Assembly: GCF_003367375.1 (NCBI RefSeq)
Contig: NZ_CP031416.1
Coordinates: 2,797,501 to 2,861,500 of the forward strand
Length of the DNA: 64,000 nt
DNA from: Gallaecimonas mangrovi
GTDB lineage: Bacteria; Pseudomonadota; Gammaproteobacteria; Enterobacterales; Gallaecimonadaceae
Direction of reading: 5' to 3'
The position numbers and the translations under genes are program-made. Below are positions 35,381 to 44,405 of the stretch, in pieces (position 1 is the stretch's first letter; each line of letters begins with the position of its first letter). The notes under the pieces were generated by a model. It worked only from the letters and a program-made list of their open reading frames with translations. It ran no database searches and had not been told where the DNA came from.

Positions 35381-37450
35381 TTAACCCAAAGTTCCCACAA
35401 CATCAATATGCATGGTTTCCGGGATCTCGTTGTAACTGAATACTTTTAAACCACGGGCGAAAGTTCGCGCATAACGCGCAAGTAATGGCCGCAATTGTGG
35501 TACGACCAGAAGAATGGGTGGATATCCTTGCAACTGCATCTGTTCTTTTAGCTGTGGCATGACCTGTTGCAAACGCCCAAGCAAGGTTGGTTCGACAGGG
35601 AAACTGTCCAAAGCCACCTTGCCATTTTGCTGCTGGGCCTGATTTAACGCCTTCATCAAAGTATTTTCTAACTCTTCATCCAGCGTCATGGTTATCAGGG
35701 TGTCTTTATCACCCACCGCGGCTTTGATAAGGCTGCGTTTTAATGCACAGCGCACGTCAGCGGCAAGTAACACCGGATCTTTTGTAAGCTCACAACTATC
35801 AATTAGTGTGGTCGCTATTGTTCTAATATCGGACAAACTAACCTGGTCAGATAATAATTTTCTGTACACACGGAGCTGCTGAATTGGAGTCAGTTGGTTA
35901 TTTAATGTTTCAGAAAGTTTCTCAGAAATGTTTTTTAATCTTTCACCTAATTCCAACACATCGTCATGGGTGAATATTTCTTCTAAGTTTTCGCGCATCA
36001 CCTTGCCCAAATGGGTGGCAATAACGGTGGCGGTATCCACAACCGAATAACCCAGGTTAAGGGCCTTGGCCTTTTGAGTTGGCTCAATTAAAACGGCTTC
36101 CATCTGATAAGCCGGTTCCATTACCAGCTCGCCATCGATTTTGCCGTAGACATCGGCATTTTGAATGGCCATTAGCCGTTCGGGGTCAACCGCCCCCGAC
36201 GCCACCACCACACCGCCCATTTTGATGCGGTATTCATTTGCGGCCAGTTGCAAGTTGTCGCGGATACGCACCTCCGGCAACAAGAACCCAAGCTGCTCCG
36301 ACAGGGTTTTACGAATACCACGCACCCGCGTTAGCAGCTCGGCCCCCTGCTCCCGGTCCACCAAGGTAACGAGGCGGTAGCCCAAATCAATGGCCAAGGT
36401 GTCAACGTGTGGCAAGTCTTGCCACAGCAGCGGTGGGTCTTTTTGCAATTGTTCGGAGAGCTGCAACTGCGCTTCGTCTTGCTCAACCGTGGCTTGCGCC
36501 CGGCTTTGGCGCCAACCCACAAAGGCCAGCACAATGGCAAAACTTAAAAAGGCGACCGACGGCATACCCGGTATCAGGCCCAGCACTGCCATAATGGCCG
36601 CCACCGTCCAAATAACCTTGGGCAGGGCCAGCATTTGCTGCTGCACCTGGGTCGACATTTCCGATTCGTCATTGACGCGGGTAACGATGATGGCAGCCGC
36701 CGTGGCCAGCAGCAGTGACGGAATTTGCGCCACCAGGCCGTCACCGATGGTGAGCAGCGCATAGAGCTTAAAGGCATCGGCGCCAGAAAGGCCATGCTGG
36801 AACACACCAATGGCCAGGCCGCCAAGCATGTTGATGACCAAAATCATCAAGCCAGCGATGGCATCACCACGCACAAATTTGGACGCCCCATCCATGGCCC
36901 CGTAGAAGTCGGCTTCTCGCGCCACTTCCTGGCGGCGCTGTTTGGCTTGGTCTTGGTCAATCACGCCGGCGTTAAGGTCGGCATCTACCGCCATTTGCTT
37001 ACCGGGCAAGGCGTCCAAAGTAAAGCGGGCCGCCACTTCCGAGATCCGCTCGCCACCTTTGGTAATAACCACGAAGTTGATGATCATCAAAATGATGAAC
37101 ACCACCATCCCCACCACGTAGTTACCGCCAATCACCACCTGGCCAAAGGCTTGAATAACCTTACCGGCAGCATCGGTGCCGTTATGACCGTTTAGTAGCA
37201 CCACCCGGGTAGAGGCCACGTTTAAGGTAAGCCGCATCAAGGTGGCTATCAGCAAAATGGTGGGGAAAACCGAAAACTCTAAGGGACGCTTGGCCGACAC
37301 CGCCACCAGCAACACCATTACCGACAACACAATGTTGAAGGTAAACAGCGTATCGATAACCCAGGGCGGCAGCGGCAGGATCATCATCATCAAAATGGCA
37401 AGCAGCACCACCGGTATGGCAGCGTAGGAAGTGAATATCTTTGACTTCAC
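35381..37450 (-). CDS. flhA: FlhA, export gate protein
   Basis: Export-gate membrane protein, 689 residues, with eight predicted membrane helices in the first half and a large cytoplasmic C-terminal domain that docks chaperone-substrate complexes. Typical sequence: ATLMRLTLNVASTRVVLLNGHNGTDAAGKVIQAFG, ITKGGERISEVAARFTLDALPGKQMAVDADLNAG, VRIRDNLQLAANEYRIKMGG. Last gene of the fliMNPQR-flhBA operon, followed by the riboswitch-containing gap. Confidence 0.97.
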   Translation of the reverse strand: MKSKIFTSYAAIPVVLLAILMMMILPLPPWVIDTLFTFNIVLSVMVLLVAVSAKRPLEFSVFPTILLIATLMRLTLNVASTRVVLLNGHNGTDAAGKVIQAFGQVVIGGNYVVGMVVFIILMIINFVVITKGGERISEVAARFTLDALPGKQMAVDADLNAGVIDQDQAKQRRQEVAREADFYGAMDGASKFVRGDAIAGLMILVINMLGGLAIGVFQHGLSGADAFKLYALLTIGDGLVAQIPSLLLATAAAIIVTRVNDESEMSTQVQQQMLALPKVIWTVAAIMAVLGLIPGMPSVAFLSFAIVLAFVGWRQSRAQATVEQDEAQLQLSEQLQKDPPLLWQDLPHVDTLAIDLGYRLVTLVDREQGAELLTRVRGIRKTLSEQLGFLLPEVRIRDNLQLAANEYRIKMGGVVVASGAVDPERLMAIQNADVYGKIDGELVMEPAYQMEAVLIEPTQKAKALNLGYSVVDTATVIATHLGKVMRENLEEIFTHDDVLELGERLKNISEKLSETLNNQLTPIQQLRVYRKLLSDQVSLSDIRTIATTLIDSCELTKDPVLLAADVRCALKRSLIKAAVGDKDTLITMTLDEELENTLMKALNQAQQQNGKVALDSFPVEPTLLGRLQQVMPQLKEQMQLQGYPPILLVVPQLRPLLARYARTFARGLKVFSYNEIPETMHIDVVGTLG

Positions 37451-37460
37451 CAGTTGTCCC

Positions 37461-38588
37461 TTATCGTTTTAATGTGTCTGGAATATCAATCTTGGGCAGC
37501 GGCAAGCTGTTTTCGCGCCCATTTGCCTTCATGGCGTTCATTCTCATCACGTACATCAGCACGTGTGCCACGGCCTTATAGAGGCCAGCGGGTACTTCTT
37601 GGTCAACTCGGGTGGAGTAGTAAATGGCTCGGGTCAGTTCCGCCATCGGCAAGATGGTCTTTTGATTTTGTTGCGCCACTTCACGAATGCGTTGGGCCAG
37701 GTGGTCTGCGCCTTTGGCTATGACATAAGGCGCTTCGGCAAGCTCGGGGTCGTATTTAATGGCCACCGCATAATGGGTGGGGTTCACCAAAATGACGTCG
37801 GCCTTGGGCACCCGCTGGTCGATGCGCTGGCGCGACATCTGCATTTGCAACTGGCGAATGCGGTGTTTGATTTCCGGGCGGCCTTCGGTGTTTTTATTCT
37901 CTTCCTTAACTTCCTGCTTGGTCATGCGCAGTTTTTTCAGCAGTGAGAAACGCTGCATCGGCACATCGGCAACGGCAATAATCAGCAGCATCAGCCCCAA
38001 ATACAGCACCGCCATAGCAACAATGTGCACCCCTTCGCCGATGGCTATGGCCATCGGCATACTGCTAAGAGAAATAAGGGTGTTCCAGTAGCGCCAAAGC
38101 ACCCAGATGATGCAACCAATCAGCAGGCTCACCTTGGCAATGGATTTGCCAAGCTCCATCAGGCTTTGCCCTGACATCAAGCGCTTGATACCGGCAATGG
38201 GGTCCAGTTTCTTGCCTTGAAAGGCAATGCTTTTGGTGGAAAACAGCCAGCCGCCCGGTACCAGGCTACTGGCAAAAGAGGCGAGCCACAGTACCAGCAG
38301 CAGTGGGAAGAACGCTTTTATTGCCAGTACTGAGGCTTCGCTCAGGTGAGTGAGCATCTGCTTGGAAAAGTCAGCATCATCGGCGTGAAGGGCAAATTGC
38401 AGCTCCATCAAGGAACCGGCAAAATCGCCAAAACTGTGGGAAAGCGACAACAACAAAATGCCGCCCAAGAGCACCAGCACTGCGCTTTGCAGCTCCCGCG
38501 ACCGAGCAACCTGCCCTTCTTTACGGGCTTTATTAAGCCGCTGGGATGTGGGTTTTTCGCTCTTGTTTTGGCTGGAATTCTCGCTCAT
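37461..38588 (-). CDS. flhB: FlhB, export specificity switch
   Basis: 375 residues with four membrane helices and an autocleavage site NPTH in DVILVNPTHYAVAIKYDPELAEAPYVIAKG (about 265-295). It switches export from rod-hook to filament substrates on a signal from LafE. N-terminus SEKPTSQRLNKARKEGQVARSREL is diagnostic. The start overlaps the fliR stop as ATGA. Confidence 0.97.
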   Translation of the reverse strand: MSENSSQNKSEKPTSQRLNKARKEGQVARSRELQSAVLVLLGGILLLSLSHSFGDFAGSLMELQFALHADDADFSKQMLTHLSEASVLAIKAFFPLLLVLWLASFASSLVPGGWLFSTKSIAFQGKKLDPIAGIKRLMSGQSLMELGKSIAKVSLLIGCIIWVLWRYWNTLISLSSMPMAIAIGEGVHIVAMAVLYLGLMLLIIAVADVPMQRFSLLKKLRMTKQEVKEENKNTEGRPEIKHRIRQLQMQMSRQRIDQRVPKADVILVNPTHYAVAIKYDPELAEAPYVIAKGADHLAQRIREVAQQNQKTILPMAELTRAIYYSTRVDQEVPAGLYKAVAHVLMYVMRMNAMKANGRENSLPLPKIDIPDTLKR

Positions 38589-39370
38589 GGCGTGCCTCCC
38601 ACCACCAACCGCATCTGATCGAGGGCATAGTCGGTAAATTCGCTAAAGCGCGTTGGTACTTCAGCCAGGGTCAGCAGCAAACAAATCAGCCCCAACATCA
38701 TGCCAAGGGGCATGCCGAGGGCAAAAATATTAAAACTTGGCGCCGAGCGGTTCATGACCCCAAAGCCGAGGTTCACTATCAGCATGGCCACCACCGCCGG
38801 CATGGCCAGCAGCAAGGCGCTGCCAAACACCCAGCCCATCATTAATATCACGCGGTTAAGGCTTAACTGGTAAAGGCTGTCACCCGGTGGCCAGGTGTAA
38901 AAGCTTTGCACCAATACGTCCAGCACCACCAAATGGCCATTAAGGGCAAAGAACAAAAATGCCGCCAAGATGCTCAGTAGCTGGCCGATAAGTGGCACGG
39001 AATCGCCGTGCACCGGGTCATTCATCACCCCCATAGCAAGGCCCATCTGTAATGACAGAATTTGCCCAAGCATCGTCATCACGGTGAACAGCATCTGCAC
39101 CATAAAGCCCAGCAGCAGGCCAAATATGATTTGCTCAATGGCCAGGGTCAGGGCGGTAAAAGAGAAAGGGTCAACGGCAGGCATGGCGGGCATCATTGGC
39201 ATCATCACCACACTGATGGCCAGCGCCAACAAAATACGCACCTGCGGCGTTTGCAGCAGGTCGCCAAATACCGGCATGGTCCAAAGCACCGCACCGACAC
39301 GTAAAAAGGGCCACCAGACCTTACCCAACCAGGCCGTAATTTCAGGCATGGAAAGCTCGGTAAAGGTCAT
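38585..39370 (-). CDS. fliR: FliR, export gate protein
   Basis: 261-residue FliR with about six membrane helices (LRVGAVLWTMPVFGD near the start, MPAVVAMLIVNLGFGVMNRSAPSFNIFALGMPLGMMLGLICLLLTL near the end). Coupled to fliQ and flhB by overlapping stop/start codons. Confidence 0.95.
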   Translation of the reverse strand: MTFTELSMPEITAWLGKVWWPFLRVGAVLWTMPVFGDLLQTPQVRILLALAISVVMMPMMPAMPAVDPFSFTALTLAIEQIIFGLLLGFMVQMLFTVMTMLGQILSLQMGLAMGVMNDPVHGDSVPLIGQLLSILAAFLFFALNGHLVVLDVLVQSFYTWPPGDSLYQLSLNRVILMMGWVFGSALLLAMPAVVAMLIVNLGFGVMNRSAPSFNIFALGMPLGMMLGLICLLLTLAEVPTRFSEFTDYALDQMRLVVGGTP

Positions 39371-39636
39371 CCAATGGCTCCGGGAATGGCATAAAACAGG
39401 GTATGGAACAGGTCCATAATGCGCTGCAGTATCCAGTGGCCAGCAAAAGCCAGCATGCCTAGCGTTACCAGCAACCTGGGTAAAAAGCTTAAGGTTTGTT
39501 CGTTGATTTGGGTGGCGGCCTGAAAAACACTGACGATAAGCCCCACCACCATGCCCGGCAAAATGAGTACGCCAACAATCAAAATGATATTGACCACGGC
39601 GTTATAAATAAGGGCAACCGCCTGTTCTGGAGTCAT
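39367..39636 (-). CDS. fliQ: FliQ, export gate protein
   Basis: 89-residue, two-helix gate subunit (MTPEQAVALIYNAVVNIILIVGVLILPGMVVGLIVSVFQAATQINEQTLSFLPRLLV). The ATG at 39634-39636 is the family start; the frame extends further upstream into fliP but that is not used. Overlaps fliR by 4 nt. Confidence 0.95.
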   Translation of the reverse strand: MTPEQAVALIYNAVVNIILIVGVLILPGMVVGLIVSVFQAATQINEQTLSFLPRLLVTLGMLAFAGHWILQRIMDLFHTLFYAIPGAIG

Positions 39637-39641
39637 GGCCG

Positions 39642-40367
39642 CTACCCGAAGCTGGCAGTAAGTGAGCCCACCGTCATGGCCCAACCGTCAACCAATACAA
39701 ACACCATCAGTTTGAACGGTAAGGAAATGATCAGTGGCGACAGCATCATCATCCCCATTGCCATCAACACCGACGCCACCACCAAATCGATAATGAGAAA
39801 GGGGATAAACAACATAAAACCGATTTGAAAGGCGGTTTTAAGCTCCGACAACACAAAGGCAGGCATCAGTACCGAAAAAGGCACCTGGTCGGGCTGCATT
39901 TTCAGCGGCTCGTCAGCAATGCGCAGCATTTGCTCCAGTTCCGGTTCTTTGGTCTGCTTGAGCATAAAGGTGCGAAGGGGCACTTCAGCCCGAGAAAAGG
40001 CTTCTTTTAGGCTAATTTGGTCGTTGTCGAAGGGGGTGAAGGCGTTTTGGTAAATGTCGGTCCAGACCGGGCGCATAATAAGAATGGTTAAGGTTAGGGC
40101 TATACCCACCAGTACCCTATTCGGCGGACTTTGTTGCAGGCCGAGCGCTTGGCGCAGCACCGCCAGCACAATGATGATGCGGGTAAAACTGGTCATCATC
40201 AGTAGCATGGCGGGCAAGAAAGACAATGCCGTCATCAACAACAAAATTTGCACGTTGATGCTGTAATCGTCGCTGCCGGTGCCGTGTTTAACGTTAAATA
40301 TCGGTAAGTCTGCTGCCAGCACCGGGGCTGGCAGCAGCGCTATCAAAAACCAGAAAAGCGCCTTCAT
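39642..40367 (-). CDS. fliP: FliP, export gate protein
   Basis: 241-residue FliP with signal peptide (LLPAPVLA) and the family core [60 protein letters not shown]-terminal helices [36 protein letters not shown]. Overlaps fliN as ATGA. No fliO lies between fliN and fliP, as in other lateral systems. Confidence 0.97.
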   Translation of the reverse strand: MKALFWFLIALLPAPVLAADLPIFNVKHGTGSDDYSINVQILLLMTALSFLPAMLLMMTSFTRIIIVLAVLRQALGLQQSPPNRVLVGIALTLTILIMRPVWTDIYQNAFTPFDNDQISLKEAFSRAEVPLRTFMLKQTKEPELEQMLRIADEPLKMQPDQVPFSVLMPAFVLSELKTAFQIGFMLFIPFLIIDLVVASVLMAMGMMMLSPLIISLPFKLMVFVLVDGWAMTVGSLTASFG

Positions 40368-40726
40368 GAGCCACGGGACAGCTGATTAATACTAAGATCA
40401 TCCATCACTTCAGTGAGGCGAAGGCCGTATTTACCGTCCACAACCACCACTTCTGCTTTGGCCAGCAAGGTGCCGTTTACCCGCACATCCATGGGTGCGC
40501 CAGCCGGTTTGTCCAGTGCCAGCACTTCGCCGCTACTCAAGCCCAACAACTCCCCAAGGCTGATATCGATGCTGTCGACTTCCAGGGTCAACTTAACCGG
40601 AATATTACGCAGCAGCGACAGATCCTTAGGGGGCTTCTTTTCTTCAACATGGTCCTCTAATAAAGCGTCAAGACCGTCCTCTTCCAACGTCAATTCGTCC
40701 AGGATGTCGTCATTTTTATCTGTCAT
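40364..40726 (-). CDS. fliN: FliN, C-ring switch protein
   Basis: 120 residues; acidic N-terminus then the SpoA domain ([68 protein letters not shown]). Builds the base of the C-ring with FliM. Overlaps fliM by 4 nt. Confidence 0.96.
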   Translation of the reverse strand: MTDKNDDILDELTLEEDGLDALLEDHVEEKKPPKDLSLLRNIPVKLTLEVDSIDISLGELLGLSSGEVLALDKPAGAPMDVRVNGTLLAKAEVVVVDGKYGLRLTEVMDDLSINQLSRGS

Positions 40727-41586
40727 GTTACTTCTCCGACACTCTCACTGACTCTGAGTACCAATTGCTCTCCCTGCTCGGCTATTTGTCCACGCAGGCA
40801 TGTAATTTTTCCTATGCGCGCCGTCACCTGTTCACTCAAGTCGATAGGCAAAATGTCGCCGCTCTTAAGCTGGCTTAGCTCGCCTAAGTTCATCGACAAC
40901 TCCGCCACTGCGATTTTGAGTTTTACAGGCACGGTGTGCGCGCAGCTTTTCAATTCAATGGAAAGCTGCTCTGGTAACAACACCGGGGTCTTAGGGTGAG
41001 GTTCAAAATCAGCGGCCCAACAACAACACCAACGCACCGTACCTTCGCCAACGTTCAAACGCACTTCGGTACAGATTTGTTTGCCCTGGGGTTTGCGGCT
41101 AAACCATTGGCTTTGCCAACCTTCCAGTGACAAATCCAACTTGCTAAAACAGGCTCCGAGCAAGCAATGGAGCATCTTTTGCGCAAGGCGTTCTTCGGTA
41201 TCGGTCACTTGTCGGCTGTCCACTTGTTTAACGGCCGCAAGCTGACCGCCAAAAAAGAGTTCCGACAAACTAAAAAGGTCGCTGCGGCTAAAGCCCATGG
41301 CGACCAGGGCATCGCCCTTACCGTTTGGGCTGGCACCAAGCCAGTGATCGGCAGAAACGTCCGTTTCTTGCCAGGTAGACAAGCTGATTTGAATATTATT
41401 GTCGTTAAAAAGGTGACGGCAATGCGCCCCCAACTGATCGGCTATATAGGTATTTAAATGGTTCAACCGGGCGCACAGCGTTGCTGCCCGTCTGGCTTCG
41501 CCAAGCAGATCAAACTGAGGATAATGCGCGGCGTTTTCGCTTTTAATAAAGCGTTTGCCCTGGCCGTTCAGGGTTTTATCCTGCAT
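40723..41586 (-). CDS. fliM: Lateral FliM, switch protein lacking a CheY-binding N-terminus
   Basis: First gene of the fliMNPQR-flhBA operon; 287 residues, about 40-50 shorter than polar FliM. The C-terminal SpoA domain is recognisable (VPVKLKIAVAELSMNLGELSQLKSGDILPIDL), and the middle domain has ERLAQKMLHCLLGACFSKLDLS. The N-terminus (MQDKTLNGQGKRF...) has no LSQxEIDALL motif, the CheY-P docking site of standard FliM. The start ATG at 41584-41586 follows AGGGAAACGAATGC. Confidence 0.88.
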   Translation of the reverse strand: MQDKTLNGQGKRFIKSENAAHYPQFDLLGEARRAATLCARLNHLNTYIADQLGAHCRHLFNDNNIQISLSTWQETDVSADHWLGASPNGKGDALVAMGFSRSDLFSLSELFFGGQLAAVKQVDSRQVTDTEERLAQKMLHCLLGACFSKLDLSLEGWQSQWFSRKPQGKQICTEVRLNVGEGTVRWCCCWAADFEPHPKTPVLLPEQLSIELKSCAHTVPVKLKIAVAELSMNLGELSQLKSGDILPIDLSEQVTARIGKITCLRGQIAEQGEQLVLRVSESVGEVT

Positions 41587-41738
41587 GCATTCGTTTCCCT
41601 AACTCACCTAAGAGGTTCCCCAGAATGCATACCAGCGACCGAAGCCGGGCGCTTCTTTAATGGAATTTCCGACATTTTCAACAAACTATTTAAGACATCA
41701 ATAATATTTAAGAACGCCTATAAAAATAAGGATGCAGC

Positions 41739-42227
41739 ATGAAGTCATTAACCGAACACCTCAGCCAATACGCCGGTTATCACCGTGACAGGCGTAACAT
41801 TCGCACCCATTTAATCGGTATCCCCTTGATTGTGATAGCCATTGCCACCTTGCTGGCACGGCCTCACTGGGGCGCGATAAGCCCAGCGCTAATCGTCGCT
41901 GTCGGCTGTTGCCTTTTTTATGTCAGGCTCAACTGGCGGTTAGGTTTGGTAATGACCGCCTTGCTGCTGTTGGCCTGCGCTTTGGGCTGGCAACTGGCGT
42001 TGTTAAGCACGCCGCTGTGGCTCGGTTGGGGAGTTGGGCTTTTTGTGGTGGGTTGGCTGTTTCAGTTTGTTGGCCACTATTTTGAAGGCAAAAAGCCGGC
42101 CTTTATTGATGATGTGACCGGCCTCATTATCGGCCCCTTATTTGTGGTGGCAGAACTGGGCTTTTACTTGGGTTGTTTAAAAAAACTCAAGAACGATATC
42201 GAGAGTGAAGCAGGCCCCCTACATTAA
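41739..42227 (+). CDS. Mpo1-like (DUF962) membrane protein
   Basis: 162 residues with an N-terminal His-rich motif (LSQYAGYHRDRRNIRTHLIGIPLIVIAI) and at least three more membrane helices, typical of the YGL010w/Mpo1-like family. The yeast member oxidises 2-hydroxy fatty acids using Fe2+ bound by conserved His; the bacterial role is not established. ATG follows AAGGATGCAGC. It is divergent from fliM and not part of the flagellar operon. Confidence 0.85.
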   Translation: MKSLTEHLSQYAGYHRDRRNIRTHLIGIPLIVIAIATLLARPHWGAISPALIVAVGCCLFYVRLNWRLGLVMTALLLLACALGWQLALLSTPLWLGWGVGLFVVGWLFQFVGHYFEGKKPAFIDDVTGLIIGPLFVVAELGFYLGCLKKLKNDIESEAGPLH

Positions 42228-42428
42228 CAATGGACATTATGCTCAACTGCAAAGCCCTATCGTCAGCGTGAAGACTGCAAAAAATGCTTCATTACTCTCA
42301 TTTGCAGAAAATAGCCAATTTGTAAATTGAATACTTTTTGTTCAGGGCGCATCCTAAAACAGAGTTATGCCAGATGCTGGCCCCGTCATTAGGAAATAAC
42401 GCGACTCAACAGCAAGGAGAAGCTTCTT
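42228..42428. other. AT-rich spacer before the putative secreted enzyme
   Basis: 201 bp with no gene. It has A/T-rich stretches (CAAAAAATGC, TTTGTAAATTGAATACTTTTTG) and the ribosome site CAAGGAG before 42429. No clear terminator or operator was seen. Confidence 0.4.
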
Positions 42429-43517
42429 ATGCAATATGTCCGTAAACTCATTTTTAATCCCATAGTTGCAAGAAAAGAAAAAAAACAACTCGGGATGGCC
42501 CCCACGCATTGGCGAAACGCTGTTACTAGCCAGCAACAAGCAAGACAAGCAGAACTGGCTCAGCTCACCAATCATGGCGGCGGTATGGGAGCCAATGAAG
42601 GCCGCCTAGCCGAATATTTATACGACCGGCGCATGCTTAACAGAACCATTGAAGGGCCTGAGTTAGCAAGGCTACGCGGGGCAAACGAGACCGTTGAAAC
42701 CACAAGGGCTCGATTAAATATGGGCAGAGGTAACGTAAGAACGGATATTTTCAGACCCGGTGCTTTTCATGAATCATCACGTCGAACCGAGATCGCACGA
42801 GATTTAACAGACGCGATGGTTAATTACGAAACAGGTATTACAAAAGCACCAATGAGCAACTCCCGCTATGGGCAGCTCAGTGCCTCAGCTGCGGAACGGA
42901 CTCGTGCTGGCAATTGTGGCGAACATGCCCATCTCGCGACCCATCTGCACGCAGCAAGGCTTGGCAGTCAAGAGCAGGTCCACATGGCTTCATCGACTTC
43001 AGTTGATCACGCCTGGTCAGAATTACGTGGCCCCAATGCCCACACAAGCGACGTTATTATGGATGCTTGGTCAAGCGGTTCGGCCATATTGCGAGAAGAC
43101 GCCTCTTTTGCCCATAACCCCGCCCAGGTGCAAACGCATTATGCATACAATCAAGCAAGCGGTCTGCTAGCCCATCAAGACCAGCAACAGCTAACCCAAC
43201 ATTTAGCGACTGCAACTGATGCACGCAACTTTGTTAATAACCGCCATAATCAGTTGACTGCCAGTAATTTTCATTACAGCAATGGCACATACAGCCCCAC
43301 CCCAGCGCTAAGTGAAAGCTTTACCCGCCGCGCCAATAACGCACACAACAGCCTCGTCAATCAGCCGTCGTCACCACAACAGCCAGCCGGGCATAGTTTT
43401 CACCTCGCAGGCATTGTGGCAACTGGGGTTGCCCGCAGCTTAGGGGACAATGTGAGTCAGGCAACCCGCCGTGCCAATACGGTAGTCGCCAGAGGAATTA
43501 ACAGTCATTGGGAATAA
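42429..43517 (+). CDS. Putative Cys-His-Asp enzyme, effector-like, unknown substrate
   Basis: 362-residue soluble protein, Ser/Asn/Gln/Ala/His-rich, without a Sec signal peptide or membrane helix. A likely catalytic triad of papain/transglutaminase-like type is visible: Cys163 in GNCGEHAHLATHLHAARLG, His194 in SSTSVDHAWSELRG and Asp212 in DVIMDAWSSGSAIL. The basic/amphipathic N-terminus and polar composition resemble type III-secreted effectors (for example the Cys-His-Asp HopX/AvrPphE group), though I cannot assign a family. ATG with AAGGAG upstream. Composition seems more AT-rich and less uniform than its neighbours, which suggests transfer. It stands beside the lateral flagellar export operon but is transcribed away from it. 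Confidence 0.7.
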   Translation: MQYVRKLIFNPIVARKEKKQLGMAPTHWRNAVTSQQQARQAELAQLTNHGGGMGANEGRLAEYLYDRRMLNRTIEGPELARLRGANETVETTRARLNMGRGNVRTDIFRPGAFHESSRRTEIARDLTDAMVNYETGITKAPMSNSRYGQLSASAAERTRAGNCGEHAHLATHLHAARLGSQEQVHMASSTSVDHAWSELRGPNAHTSDVIMDAWSSGSAILREDASFAHNPAQVQTHYAYNQASGLLAHQDQQQLTQHLATATDARNFVNNRHNQLTASNFHYSNGTYSPTPALSESFTRRANNAHNSLVNQPSSPQQPAGHSFHLAGIVATGVARSLGDNVSQATRRANTVVARGINSHWE

Positions 43518-43761
43518 GCATGCTAAGCCAAGTGTCGATGATGACGCTAAGTGGGGCTAAGTATGGTCATGCACTTTGGTTGACCATAAAGAGCCACCCT
43601 GCCTATCAACAGTGCGTTATAAAAGTACAACGTTGGCATTTGCCGAAGGTTAGCCATAGCAGCTAAAGCTCTGCTGCACCTCGCCATAAAAAGCGCTACG
43701 GCGCTTTTTTGTTGGCTAAAGGCCACGTACACTGCCGCAAAGTCTTAGCGACGTCCCTGCC
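43518..43761. other. Spacer between effector-like gene and lysE-type gene
   Basis: 244 bp with no gene. Near its middle lies the terminator at 43688-43712; the rest contains repeated AGC/GCTAAG motifs but no recognisable operator. Confidence 0.4.
43688..43712 (+). terminator. Terminator downstream of the effector-like gene
   Basis: AAAAAGCGC-TACG-GCGCTTTTTTG hairpin with T-run, about 170 nt past the stop at 43517. It could serve either strand. Confidence 0.75.
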
Positions 43762-44379
43762 ATGACCATCAATAGTGCCTTGTCATTTTTACTGGCTATC
43801 TATGTGTTTTGCTTAACCCCAGGCCCGGGGGTTTTTGCTATCTTGGGCCGCGCCCTTAGCCGCGGCGCTGGAGCTTGCTTTTGGTTAGGGTTAGGCATGG
43901 CGAGCGCCGATATCCTGTACCTGCTGGCTGCCTGTTTTGGGCTGGCAGCCATTGCCACCCACTTTACGGTGCTGTTTATGGCCATTCGCTTTATCGGCGC
44001 CGCTTACCTGTTGTTGTTGGCCTATAAAATGTGGACGGCAGCGCCAGTGCCTATGAGCCAAAGTGCAGCGCAAGCATCAGGCCAGGGCTTTAAAAGCTTC
44101 CTGCAAGGGATGGCCATTTCCCTGTCAAACCCCAAAGTCATTCTGTTTTATATGGCTTTTTTACCCACCTTTATCGACTTAACCCCCCTGCATGGCAGTG
44201 GCGTGATAACGGTGGTGGCATTAACCTTAACCGGCTTACTGCTGGGCATTTTTACCGTGGCCGGTTTTGCCGCCAAGGCGCGGCTGCTTTTTCGCTCGGA
44301 TAAAGCCATGCGCGGCCTAAACCGCATCGCCGCTTGCCTGATGGCCGCCGCCGCCCTCTTTTTGGCCAGCCGCAGTTAA
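43762..44379 (+). CDS. LysE/RhtB family amino-acid exporter
   Basis: 205 residues, six predicted membrane helices. The family signature is SFLLAIYVFCLTPGPGVFAILGRALSRGAGACFWLGLG, followed by LLLLAYKMWTA and SFLQGMAISLSNPKVILFYMAFLPTFID. It probably exports an amino acid such as homoserine, threonine or lysine; substrate is not predictable. Monocistronic, with its own terminator. Confidence 0.92.
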   Translation: MTINSALSFLLAIYVFCLTPGPGVFAILGRALSRGAGACFWLGLGMASADILYLLAACFGLAAIATHFTVLFMAIRFIGAAYLLLLAYKMWTAAPVPMSQSAAQASGQGFKSFLQGMAISLSNPKVILFYMAFLPTFIDLTPLHGSGVITVVALTLTGLLLGIFTVAGFAAKARLLFRSDKAMRGLNRIAACLMAAAALFLASRS

Positions 44380-44405
44380 AAAAGGCGCCCTTAGGCGCCT
44401 TTTTT
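44378..44405. terminator. Bidirectional terminator lysE-type gene / yrbG
   Basis: AAAAAAGGCGCC-CTTA-GGCGCCTTTTTT between convergent genes; it includes the lysE-type stop and lies against the yrbG stop. Confidence 0.9.

Noticed and set aside
36725-37195. His/Asp-rich frame on the plus strand within flhA
   Set aside because: Antisense shadow of the flhA coding sequence; composition reflects reverse reading of membrane codons.
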